NCBI GenBank assembly: GCA_964493945.1
Contig: CAZBQG010000048.1
Location: 1-20,038, forward strand
Source of the DNA: CAZBQG01 sp964493945
GTDB lineage: Bacteria; Pseudomonadota; Alphaproteobacteria; Rhodospirillales; UBA2165
Direction: 5' to 3'
Length of the DNA stretch: 20,038 nucleotides
The notes under the pieces were generated by a model that did not search any database, had not been told where the DNA came from, and saw nothing but the letters and a program-made list of their open reading frames with translations. Shown piece after piece: positions 1 to 6,846 of the stretch (position 1 is the first letter of the stretch; each line of letters begins with the position of its first letter). A program made the translations under genes and the position numbers.

Positions 1-2160
1 GGCCGCCCTGGCTTCCTTGGCGGCTTCTTCCGCCTTGGCCCTGGCCGCCGTCTTTGCCTCGGCCAGGGCTTTGGCTTCCTGGGCGGCCTTTGCCTCGGCG
101 GCCAATCTTTCCTCCAGTGCCGCTTTGGCCTTGGCCCGGGCTTCTTCGGCCGCCTTGGCGTCGCGGGCGGCCTCGGCTTCTGCCAGCGCCCTGGCCTCTT
201 CTGCCAATTTAGCCTCTGCCGCCTGCCTTTCCTTACGGGCGGCCTTTGCCTTGGCCAGGGCCAGCTCCTTTGCCTCCCGGGCGGCCTTTGCCTCGCGGGT
301 GGCATTTGCCTCGGCGGCCCGCCTTTGTTCCTGGGCTGCTTTGGCCCGGGCCTGGGCCAGCTCGATCACCTTTGCATTCCTGGCGGCTCTCGCCTCGGAG
401 GCGGATTTAGCCTGGGCGGTCTCCTTGGCCTCCAGGGATTCGGCTGCCAAGCGGGCCTCCATGGCCGCCTTGGCCCGGGCCATGGCCGCCTCCGCGGCGC
501 GGGTTTCCTTATCCGCGTTGGCCTGGGCCTGGGTCTTTGCTTCTATGGCGGCCTTTGCCCTGGATTGGGCTTCCTGGGCTGCTTTCCTTGCCTGGGCCGC
601 TTCTTCCTCCTGGCGCTGGGCCTGTCTTTTCGCTTCGCTTGCCGGACTGTTTTCCTGGCGGAAGTTTTGAACCAGGCGATCGAATAGGTTTTTTCCGCTT
701 TCGAGTTCCGTTTTTTGAGTGTTATCGGTCTGCTCGGTTTGAGCCTGCTGAACAGGAGCCTGCTGGGTTGGTTCCGGTTCCTTTGGTGGCTCGGCCTGCC
801 CGGTTTCCGGCTTGAAGCTGGTGATCAGACGTTCGAACAGGCTTTTCCCTTCGCTGCTCCCCTCACTTGCTTGGGGAGCCTCTTTTTCGGTGCTTTCGGT
901 GCTGGGCCCAGGGTTAGCTTTGGGTTGAGCGGTAACAGGCTCTGCTTCCTCCTTGGCGGGAGGTTGGGAGGTTTCCGGTTTGGCCTCATTGTTGGGGGTA
1001 AAGGTGCCAACTAGACGTGAGAACAGAGTTTTTTTCTCGGCGGGCGTCGTAACGGCGGGCTCATCGGATCCAGCCTTAATCTCAGCCCGTGGCGGTGGTG
1101 GCGTATCGGGTTGGGGAGCGGGATCGCCTTTTGACACGTCCCTATCCAACAGCGTGGTGAGCCTCTGCATGAAGCTTTTCTTCGCCGGTGGGGCTTCCGC
1201 CTGGATGGGCTGGGGTTTCTTGGCTAGCGCCGCCGCCGGGGTAGGTGGTGGCGCGGGCGGGGGTGTTTCCGGCGGCAGGGCGGCCAACTCGATCTCCGGG
1301 GCTGGCAGGCCGCCGGGACTGGGGATTATGGCTGAACTCATCTCATCGGAAGAGAAGATGTTCTCTAGCCCACCGGTGGGACGGCTGGTTACCAACTGGG
1401 GGGCCGGCTTGGGCGCTTGGCGTCGCGCCTGGGTCGGAACCGGAGAAAAGGGCGTGAAACCGGTGGATGCTTGGCCATCTTGGCGGCCGGCGCGGGCCAC
1501 CTGGCTGAAGGCACCGCCCGCGACGCCCGAGGGGAGGAAGGCCCCAGGAGAGGCCGAAGGATCAAACGGGTTGGGCCGGCCGGTTGGCTTTGAAGCCGTT
1601 TTGGCGGGCCTGACTGGGGCAACCACTTCGGCCCGTCTGGGTGTCTGGACCGGCCTTTTTGCGGCTGTCCGGGACCGGCTTCGGGCGGGCAGTGGCGGCG
1701 GTGGCGGCGGCGCAAGTTCCTGGGCTTTCAGCGCTATCCTTGGGGCCGGCTGGGGGTCCGGATTGGGCTCCAGTCTGGGTTTCGGTATGGCGGGTTGCCT
1801 GATAGCCCGGGCACGCGCATCTTCGCGCCAGCGCGCCTGACGTTGGTTGCGCACCGACAGGACATAATGGGCGATATCGAAAAAACCCTTCTCGACGGCC
1901 AGTTCGGCGGGGGTCAAATCGTCTGAATCGTGGGCGAATACATTGGCCCCTGCGGCGAAACTGTCGCGCAGGCCGGCCATATTGTTCTTGCGGATGGCCT
2001 GGAACATGCGTGCCGTCGCGGCTTTATTGTCGGCGCCCGGGGATTGTTGGGCAATTCCACCGGTGGGGGTAAGGGCCATAAGCAGGGCACCGGCCACCAA
2101 GCAGCGAAGCCACTTGCCGTTCAGTGCCCGGTAACGAAGTTTTGTTTGGCTATGCGCCAT
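1..2160 (-). CDS. Large secreted protein: ankyrin-like N-terminus, repeated KxLFxRL motifs, Ala/Lys/Glu-rich helix (C-terminus cut off by window)
   Basis: I translated the complement from the ATG at 2160 to base 1: 720 codons without a stop, so the gene runs off the left edge and its C-terminus is unknown. Residues about 17-38 form a hydrophobic signal-peptide-like segment ending near GGIAQQ. Residues about 41-100 resemble one or two ankyrin repeats (LTPAELAVEKGFFDIAHYVL). Residues about 105-320 are Pro-rich and low in complexity, including a run of six prolines. Residues about 327-500 hold four spaced copies of a K-[STN]-[LF]-[FM]-x-R-L motif. From about residue 508 onward the chain is almost entirely Ala, Glu, Lys, Arg and Gln, as in TolA-type long helices or coiled coils. 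No enzyme domain is visible. The role is unknown; an envelope-spanning or scaffold protein is possible. Long plus-strand open frames over this region are antisense by-products of the GC-rich repeats. The ribosome-binding site is weak, so the start rests on the signal peptide. Confidence 0.85.
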   Translation of the reverse strand, partial: MAHSQTKLRYRALNGKWLRCLVAGALLMALTPTGGIAQQSPGADNKAATARMFQAIRKNNMAGLRDSFAAGANVFAHDSDDLTPAELAVEKGFFDIAHYVLSVRNQRQARWREDARARAIRQPAIPKPRLEPNPDPQPAPRIALKAQELAPPPPPPLPARSRSRTAAKRPVQTPRRAEVVAPVRPAKTASKPTGRPNPFDPSASPGAFLPSGVAGGAFSQVARAGRQDGQASTGFTPFSPVPTQARRQAPKPAPQLVTSRPTGGLENIFSSDEMSSAIIPSPGGLPAPEIELAALPPETPPPAPPPTPAAALAKKPQPIQAEAPPAKKSFMQRLTTLLDRDVSKGDPAPQPDTPPPPRAEIKAGSDEPAVTTPAEKKTLFSRLVGTFTPNNEAKPETSQPPAKEEAEPVTAQPKANPGPSTESTEKEAPQASEGSSEGKSLFERLITSFKPETGQAEPPKEPEPTQQAPVQQAQTEQTDNTQKTELESGKNLFDRLVQNFRQENSPASEAKRQAQRQEEEAAQARKAAQEAQSRAKAAIEAKTQAQANADKETRAAEAAMARAKAAMEARLAAESLEAKETAQAKSASEARAARNAKVIELAQARAKAAQEQRRAAEANATREAKAAREAKELALAKAKAARKERQAAEAKLAEEARALAEAEAARDAKAAEEARAKAKAALEERLAAEAKAAQEAKALAEAKTAARAKAEEAAKEARAA

Positions 2161-2269
2161 TGTCAGGCCGCCCCGATTCCCTCGATTTATCAACTATTCT
2201 CATCTTAACACGTTTTGAATGCAGCCGAAATGATTTGAAAGAGGCTCGGTCATGACCTCATATTGAAGC
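2161..2269. other. Divergent intergenic region
   Basis: This 109-base gap separates the start of the large minus-strand protein from the start of the selenoprotein gene. It is noticeably richer in A and T than its surroundings, especially at 2185-2245, which suits a divergent promoter region. I could not pick convincing -35/-10 pairs on either strand. Confidence 0.4.
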
Positions 2270-2497
2270 ATGGAGATCATAATCGAATATTGTCAGCAAT
2301 GAAATTACGGACCGAGGGCTCTCCGTGTGAGAGACGCGCTTTCGGCCAAATTGGGGGCGGAGGCCGAATTGGTGGCGTCGGGCGGCGGGGTCTTCGAAAT
2401 CACCCTGGATGGCAGGCTGGTTTTTTCAAAAAAAACGCTGGGCCGCTTTCCCACCGATGAGGAAGTCGATGGGCTCGATCACTTACCGGATATGTGA
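2270..2497 (+). CDS. SelW/Rdx-family selenoprotein (Sec encoded by TGA at 2300-2302)
   Basis: Reading from ATG 2270 and decoding the TGA at 2300-2302 as selenocysteine gives 75 residues ending at TGA 2495-2497. Cys8 and Sec11 form a C-Q-Q-U redox motif after an MEIIIEY beta-strand, followed by NYGPRAL, then GGGVFEITLDGRLVFSKK and GRFPTDEEV. This is the SelT/SelW/SelH (Rdx, thioredoxin-like) pattern: CxxU/C near the N-terminus, a G-V-F-E-[IV]-x-[LV]-D/G-x-x-[LV] strand, then G-[RF]-[FY]-P near the end. Homology on both sides of the TGA is in one frame, which is strong evidence for readthrough. A stop at 2264-2266 lies just upstream, so 2270 is the only sensible start; the ribosome-binding site is weak (GAAG). 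The family is cytosolic and thought to be a thiol or selenol oxidoreductase; the partner is unknown. It lies seven bases upstream of a small membrane-protein gene and may be co-transcribed with it. Decoding needs SelA, SelB, SelC and SelD, none of which is in this window. Confidence 0.88.
2303..2352 (+). promoter_or_regulatory. Bacterial SECIS element (selenocysteine insertion hairpin)
   Basis: The mRNA directly after the UGA folds into a long hairpin. The apical stem is CUCUC (2319-2323) with GAGAG (2329-2333) and the loop is CGUGU (2324-2328). Below it, CCGAGGG (2312-2318) pairs with CUUUCGG (2339-2345), including two G-U pairs, across a five-base bulge (2334-2338). GG (2309-2310) pairs with CC (2346-2347), and AAUU (2303-2306) pairs with AAUU (2349-2352). 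The apical loop begins 22 bases after the UGA and has G as its second base, which agrees with the known bacterial SECIS rules: loop about 16-37 bases downstream, with G in the first two loop positions. SelB would bind here. The pairing was done by eye. Confidence 0.8.
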
Positions 2498-2504
2498 GTG
2501 CTGA

Positions 2505-2771
2505 TTGTTGGCTGAACCGGGAAACTGGAAGGAGCTTTTGCTCCGTGCCTTGCGTCTGGCCAATTATTGGGGGCGCCGGCGCCTGCCCGCCGGGGTGCGG
2601 GGGCTGGTCGGCGTGGCGTTTGTTATCGGAGGAATTTTCGGCTTTCTGCCGATCCTGGGTTTCTGGATGATCCCGGTGGGCCTGTTCTTTCTGGCTTTGG
2701 AATTCCCCTTTCTGTGCCGGCCTTTGGCCCGCGAGTTGGCCCGTCACAAGATCAATCTGCGCAGAGGATGA
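2505..2771 (+). CDS. Small membrane protein, PGPGW-like
   Basis: This frame encodes up to 88 residues. After a basic stretch (RALRLANYWGRRRLP) there is one long or two short hydrophobic segments at about residues 30-65, containing GFLPILGFWMIPVGLFFLAL, then a charged tail (CRPLARELARHKINLRRG). The pattern resembles small bacterial membrane proteins with a PGPGW-type core (hydrophobic, P-x-x-G-x-W-x-x-x-x-G-L-x-x-L-A-x-E-F). A stop lies at 2502-2504, so the start must be TTG 2505, TTG 2508 or a later TTG. An AAGGAG at 2529-2534 is too close to TTG 2538 to settle it. The gene starts seven bases after the selenoprotein stop and is probably in the same transcript. Its function is unknown, so any link to the selenoprotein rests on position only. 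Confidence 0.6.
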   Translation: MLAEPGNWKELLLRALRLANYWGRRRLPAGVRGLVGVAFVIGGIFGFLPILGFWMIPVGLFFLALEFPFLCRPLARELARHKINLRRG

Positions 2772-2843
2772 AAAACTGGTAATGGGCCCATATCTTTAAT
2801 AACCTCCGCCCTCCACCAACCATATCCTTTTCGGAGCCCCATC

Positions 2844-4433
2844 ATGCGCGATTTATTCTTCCCCGGCCGTTCCGTCGTCCACAGCGTGAACGGTGCGGCG
2901 GCCACTTCCCATCCCATGTCCAGCTATACCGCCGTCGATGTCTTGAAGGCCGGCGGCAATGCGGTGGATGCGGCGGTTGCGGCCTGCGCCGTGCAATGCG
3001 TCGTGGAGCCCATGTCGACGGGCATCGGCGGGGATTGCTTCGCCCTTTATTCCAAGGGCGGCGGGGCGGGTATCGTTGGGCTCAACGGATCGGGCCGGGC
3101 GTCGGCGGGGCTTAATGCCGATTTGCTCCTGGGGCAGGGCATTGACAGCATCGCCATGCTCAGCCCCCATGCGGTGACCGTCCCCGGCGCCGTTGATGCC
3201 TGGGCGCGCATCCTGGAAGACCATGGAACCTGGGGCCTGGATAAGGTATTGGCGCCGGCCATCGGTTTTGCCGAAGACGGTTTCGCCGTGACGCCGCGCA
3301 TCGGTTTGGACTGGTTTAAAAATACGGAAAAGCTGAGCGCCACGGAAAACGCGGCCAATGCCTTTCTCAGGGACGGCAAGGCCCCGGTGGCCGGTGATAT
3401 CTGGCGCTTTCCCGAACTGGCCCAGACTCTGAAAACCATTGCAGCCCAAGGGCGCGACGGATTTTATAAAGGCCCGGTGGCCGAGGATATGGTCGCCTAT
3501 CTGCAAAGCGCGGGCGCCACCCATACCCTGGAAGATTTCGCCAATGCCGGGCCCAATTATGTGGACCCCATAAGTGCTTCATACGGCGATCTGGAGGTGG
3601 TCGAATTGCCGCCCAACGGCCAGGGCATGATCGCCCTGATTATTCTCAACATCTTGGCCGGATATGATCTGGCCTCCATGGATCCAGTGGGGGTGGAGCG
3701 CCTTCATCTGGAAGCGGAAGCCATCCGCATCGCGTTCGAATTGCGCGACGCCCATCTGGCCGATCCCACCCAGGCCGAGGTGCCCGTCGAAAAGCTGCTT
3801 TCGTCCGGATTCACCGATGAATTGCGGGCCGGGATCGATCTGAAAAAGGCCGGAGAATCAGGTGGCCCCTCTAAGCTGCCGGCCTACCGCGATACGGTCT
3901 ATCTCAGCGTCGTGGATAAGGACCGCAATGCGTGTTCTTTCATCAATTCCCTGTTCTTCCCCTTCGGGTCGGGCCATGTGGCACCCAAAAGCGGGGTCAT
4001 CTTCCAGAACCGGGGCTGTGGCTTCGTGGTTGAGCCGGGCCATCCCAATTGCGTGGCACCGAATAAACGCCCCATGCATACCATCATCCCCGGCATGGCT
4101 TTGCGCGAAGGGCGCGTGGCCTATTGCTTTGGCGTCATGGGCGGCAATTACCAGCCGGCCGGCCATGCCCATGTGCTGACCAACATGGTCAATTATGGGA
4201 TGGACCCCCAAGAAGCGCTGGATTGCCCACGCATCTTCCATGACGGCGGCATGTTGGATGTGGAACCGGGCATCGCACCCGATGTGATGGATGGCCTGGC
4301 CGCCATGGGCCACAAGCTGTCCATGCCGGGGGCGCCGCTGGGCGGTGGCCAGATCATCGGCATCGATTGGGAAAAAGGCACTCTGGCGGCGGCCTCGGAG
4401 CCCCGCAAGGATGGATGCGCCATAGGTTACTAA
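2844..4433 (+). CDS. Gamma-glutamyltransferase-family protein
   Basis: The protein has 529 residues, normal for the GGT family of N-terminal-nucleophile hydrolases, which self-cleave into two chains and transfer or hydrolyse gamma-glutamyl groups such as that of glutathione. The N-terminus shows the family signature: ATSHPMSSYTAVDVLKAGGNAVDAAVAA, then EPMSTGIGGDCFALY and NGSGRAS. The nucleophile is predicted at Thr351 in DTVYLSVVDKDRNACSF, which aligns with the TTHYSVVD segment of classical GGT, followed by FGSGHVAPKSGVIFQNRG. Differences from classical GGT are PPNGQG where PSSGG is usual, and no signal peptide, so this enzyme is probably cytosolic and its true substrate may be another amide. 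ATG 2844 follows a GGAG at short spacing. It leads a tight plus-strand group: a formamidase-like hydrolase starts 13 bases after its stop, followed by the reductive-dehalogenase-like gene. The family call is sure; glutathione as substrate is not. Confidence 0.93.
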   Translation: MRDLFFPGRSVVHSVNGAAATSHPMSSYTAVDVLKAGGNAVDAAVAACAVQCVVEPMSTGIGGDCFALYSKGGGAGIVGLNGSGRASAGLNADLLLGQGIDSIAMLSPHAVTVPGAVDAWARILEDHGTWGLDKVLAPAIGFAEDGFAVTPRIGLDWFKNTEKLSATENAANAFLRDGKAPVAGDIWRFPELAQTLKTIAAQGRDGFYKGPVAEDMVAYLQSAGATHTLEDFANAGPNYVDPISASYGDLEVVELPPNGQGMIALIILNILAGYDLASMDPVGVERLHLEAEAIRIAFELRDAHLADPTQAEVPVEKLLSSGFTDELRAGIDLKKAGESGGPSKLPAYRDTVYLSVVDKDRNACSFINSLFFPFGSGHVAPKSGVIFQNRGCGFVVEPGHPNCVAPNKRPMHTIIPGMALREGRVAYCFGVMGGNYQPAGHAHVLTNMVNYGMDPQEALDCPRIFHDGGMLDVEPGIAPDVMDGLAAMGHKLSMPGAPLGGGQIIGIDWEKGTLAAASEPRKDGCAIGY

Positions 4434-4446
4434 GGAGGGGAACGTT

Positions 4447-5304
4447 ATGCCGCTGTTAAAACTCGAAGATTACGGAATGAACGAGACGCGGAAGAAGGAA
4501 GGCTTGGCCGTTTTCGCCGATCTTAAACTTGGCGGTCATGAAATGGACGGGCTGGACATTGCCGTCGGCAGCGACATCTATCAACGCATCGCCCTTTTGG
4601 TTCCGGAAAATCCCAACGGTACGGTGCTCGCCTTCATGCATGGCGGGCGGGCCAGTTGGGGCTGGAAGGAATGCATCGCCTTCATGGCCGACGGGCTGAA
4701 CCCGGAAGGCATCATTTTCGCCAGCATCGGGCACCGATTGTATAAGCCCGAACCCGAAGCCGCCGATCTGCCGCCGGATCAGAAAAATCTTTGGCCCGCC
4801 GGACGTGATGACTGCATGGCGGCCATCGCCTGGCTTTATGAAAATATCACGTCCCACGGCGGTGACCCCAAACGCATATTCGTAGGCGGTCATTCTTCCG
4901 GTGGCCATCTCGCGGCTTATCTGGGCGTCATGCGCGATTGGCAGCAGGAATTCGGTCTGCCCGAAGATGTGATCCGGGGCTGTCTGCCCATATCCGGCGT
5001 CTATGATCATTCGGAAAGCGCCAACCCAATTTATCCGCCGGGTACGGATTTACAGGGCTTGAGCCCGCTCCATTCGATTCAGGGAACGCCGCCGCCCTTT
5101 TTGCTGTTCACCGGCGACAACGGCAAACAGGAACAGGGGCTGAGGGTGCTGGCCGGGCGCTTCGCCGAGGCACTGGAGGTGGCGGGCGGCGAGGTGAGCC
5201 GGTTCCATGAATCCCGCTTCGATCATTTCCAGGCCATCTTCGAAGGCGCCGCCAAGGATGGCCCCTGGACCCAAAAGGCGGTTCCCTGGATGATGGCGCA
5301 TTAA
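4447..5304 (+). CDS. Alpha/beta hydrolase, kynurenine-formamidase/esterase-like
   Basis: This 285-residue protein has an alpha/beta-hydrolase fold. An HGG oxyanion motif sits at residues 65-67 (FMHGGRASWGW), the nucleophile elbow G-H-S-S-G at 148-152 gives Ser150, Asp224 lies in LLFTGDNG, and His260 lies in RFDHFQAIF. The order and spacing make a complete Ser-Asp-His triad. HGG-x-W together with GHSSGGHLAAYL is typical of arylformamidase (N-formylkynurenine hydrolase) and of related carboxylesterases. There is no signal peptide, so it is cytosolic. A strong AGGAGGGG lies upstream of ATG 4447. It lies 13 bases after the GGT-family gene and 3 bases before the reductive-dehalogenase-like gene, so the three are surely co-transcribed. 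No other tryptophan-catabolism gene is present, so a formamide of kynurenine is not specially supported as the substrate; an ester or amide made or used by the neighbours is equally likely. Confidence 0.9.
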   Translation: MPLLKLEDYGMNETRKKEGLAVFADLKLGGHEMDGLDIAVGSDIYQRIALLVPENPNGTVLAFMHGGRASWGWKECIAFMADGLNPEGIIFASIGHRLYKPEPEAADLPPDQKNLWPAGRDDCMAAIAWLYENITSHGGDPKRIFVGGHSSGGHLAAYLGVMRDWQQEFGLPEDVIRGCLPISGVYDHSESANPIYPPGTDLQGLSPLHSIQGTPPPFLLFTGDNGKQEQGLRVLAGRFAEALEVAGGEVSRFHESRFDHFQAIFEGAAKDGPWTQKAVPWMMAH

Positions 5305-5307
5305 GTT

Positions 5308-6528
5308 ATGACCAAAACCGACAAGCCAGCCGGCTGGCCAGCCAACGAGCCCCCCTCCCGCACCCAGGACTGGTCCGAATTTGCCGAAAGCGACCGGCAG
5401 GCGAACATCCAGGTGAATGAGGATTTCGAGCGCTTCAATCAGAGCAACGACATGTTTTCGCGCTCATTGTGGGACGAAAACGTCAAATCCGAACATTCTA
5501 CCGGCTTCTGGCGCTCCTACCGCGATCCTCAGCCGCGCAAGGGGGACGGGTTCCGCCAGCGCGATTTCGCTCTGCGCAACGCCGCCTGGACGGTGGCTAA
5601 CGCAGTCATGGCCAGGTGCTTCCGGGACGGCTCCAAGGAAGGTTTCACAAGCCCCATCGAGGCGGATCATCCCCCCATCCCGATCAAGGCCCCGGTTCCC
5701 GACCCTGCTGCCATGGCCGCCGAGATCAAGCGGGTCGGAGCCTATTTCGGGGCTGATCTGGTGGGCATCACCGAATATGACGAACGCTGGGTCTATGCCA
5801 CCCGGTACGATCACAAAATCAAGGAAGACGTGCCCAACGAAATGCCGGAAGGGCTGACCAGCGTCATTCTTTGCTGCCATGCCATGGACCATGAAACGGT
5901 ACAAACCTTTCCTTCGGCCCTGGGTGGTGCCGCCGTCGGCAAGGGCTATTCCTCCGAAGCCGCCATGGTCATGCAAGTCGCACAGTTTATTCGCGATATG
6001 GGCTATCAGGCCGTCGGAACCATGAACGATACATCTTTGGCAATCCCCCAGGCGGTCAAGGCGGGGCTTGGTGAATATGGCCGGCACAATATGCTGATCA
6101 CCCGTGATTTTGGGCCCCGGGTGCGTATCTCAAAAATCTTCACCGATCTGCCCCTGGCCCATGACGGGCCCAAGCCCTTCGGCGTGACCGAGTTTTGCAA
6201 TATCTGCCGCCGCTGCGCCGAGGCCTGCCCGGTCAAGGCCATCAGTTTCGAAGAGCCAAGTGATTCGGGGCGCAACCGGTCTTCGAGCAAGGGTGTGACC
6301 AAATGGACGACCGATTGCGAGAAATGTTTCGGCTATTGGGCCAAGATGCGGACCGATTGCGCCATCTGCCTCAGGGTCTGTCCGTTTAACAAGGATTTCT
6401 CCAAATGGTATATGCGTCTGGCCCGCCGTCTGGCTGGCACAGGGGCCCGGCGGCTTATGCTTTGGCTGGACATAAAACTGGGCTTTGGCGGGCGCCTTCA
6501 GCCAGGCGAATGGTGGGGTGACGCTTGA
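5308..6528 (+). CDS. Reductive-dehalogenase-like corrinoid/Fe-S protein, cytosolic, without fused reductase
   Basis: The 406-residue protein matches the RdhA family of cobamide- and iron-sulfur-dependent reductive dehalogenases. The N-terminus carries ERFNQSNDMFSRSLWDE, seen in non-respiratory RdhA homologues. The core includes LGEYGRHNMLITRDFGPRVRISKIFTDLPL, a family hallmark. The first cluster motif is C297-x2-C300-x2-C303-x3-C307-P. The second is C351-x2-C354-x3-C358-P with an upstream Cys337 or Cys340. Two 4Fe-4S clusters and a base-off cobamide are therefore expected. Unlike respiratory enzymes it has no twin-arginine signal, and no membrane anchor gene (rdhB) is adjacent. Unlike the roughly 700-residue catabolic NpRdhA/BhbA type it ends just after the ferredoxin region, so a separate electron donor is needed. 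It starts three bases after the hydrolase stop. The substrate is unknown. A related family, epoxyqueuosine reductase (QueG), also has cobamide and two clusters, but the N-terminal signature and the FTDLPL region fit RdhA better. Confidence 0.85.
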   Translation: MTKTDKPAGWPANEPPSRTQDWSEFAESDRQANIQVNEDFERFNQSNDMFSRSLWDENVKSEHSTGFWRSYRDPQPRKGDGFRQRDFALRNAAWTVANAVMARCFRDGSKEGFTSPIEADHPPIPIKAPVPDPAAMAAEIKRVGAYFGADLVGITEYDERWVYATRYDHKIKEDVPNEMPEGLTSVILCCHAMDHETVQTFPSALGGAAVGKGYSSEAAMVMQVAQFIRDMGYQAVGTMNDTSLAIPQAVKAGLGEYGRHNMLITRDFGPRVRISKIFTDLPLAHDGPKPFGVTEFCNICRRCAEACPVKAISFEEPSDSGRNRSSSKGVTKWTTDCEKCFGYWAKMRTDCAICLRVCPFNKDFSKWYMRLARRLAGTGARRLMLWLDIKLGFGGRLQPGEWWGDA

Positions 6529-6624
6529 GCAAATGAACCCGGTCGCGTGGATTTCCTTTGACCTTGCAGGGGGTGCGCGAAATACTCATTTCACAAATTG
6601 CCGGACAAGCAAAGGACAAGTTCA

Positions 6625-6828
6625 GTGGAATATAACCGCCGACTCAGCGACAAGATCATCGCCGCCCATAAGATGGCCTGTGACGAAAAGAACAACGCCA
6701 TCGCGGCTCTCCTGCTTGAAGCCTTGCAAATCGATCAATCCTCCATTGGTGGAGAAAAGAAAGATCACCGCGAAAGCCTGGCCCTGATTGAGGCGGCTTT
6801 CGAATTGCACGACAGCAGCTTTGGCTAG
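6625..6828 (+). CDS. Small protein of unknown function
   Basis: I choose GTG 6625 because AAAGGA at 6611-6616 sits eight bases upstream, giving 67 residues; a TTG at 6598 would add nine. The product begins MEYNRRLSDKIIAAHKMACD, is mostly helical and soluble, has no membrane segment and only one Cys, and ends FELHDSSFG. I do not recognise a family. Its codon use looks normal for the window and it sits between the reductive-dehalogenase-like gene (about 96 bases upstream) and the first MFS gene (18 bases downstream), so it probably belongs to one of those transcripts. A regulatory or structural helper role is possible but nothing shows it. Confidence 0.6.
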   Translation: MEYNRRLSDKIIAAHKMACDEKNNAIAALLLEALQIDQSSIGGEKKDHRESLALIEAAFELHDSSFG

Positions 6829-6846
6829 ACTCCTCTTGGGGGGGAA

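Noticed and set aside
17..1840. Long plus-strand open frames (217, 120, 99 and 295 codons) over the large secreted protein
   Set aside because: They are antisense to an uninterrupted 720-codon frame with signal peptide and coherent domains; their Ala/Ser- or Gly/Leu-rich content follows from the GC-rich repeats.
2300..2302. TGA as an ordinary stop giving a 10-residue peptide
   Set aside because: SelW-family sequence continues in the same frame after it and a SECIS-like hairpin follows at the right distance.
2263..2460. 65-codon plus-strand frame starting at 2263
   Set aside because: It overlaps the selenoprotein in another frame, has a low-complexity Gly/Arg composition and no family resemblance.
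2782..2795. Palindrome ATGGGCCCAT as a terminator after the small membrane protein
   Set aside because: It has no loop and no U-tract, so it cannot form a terminator hairpin.
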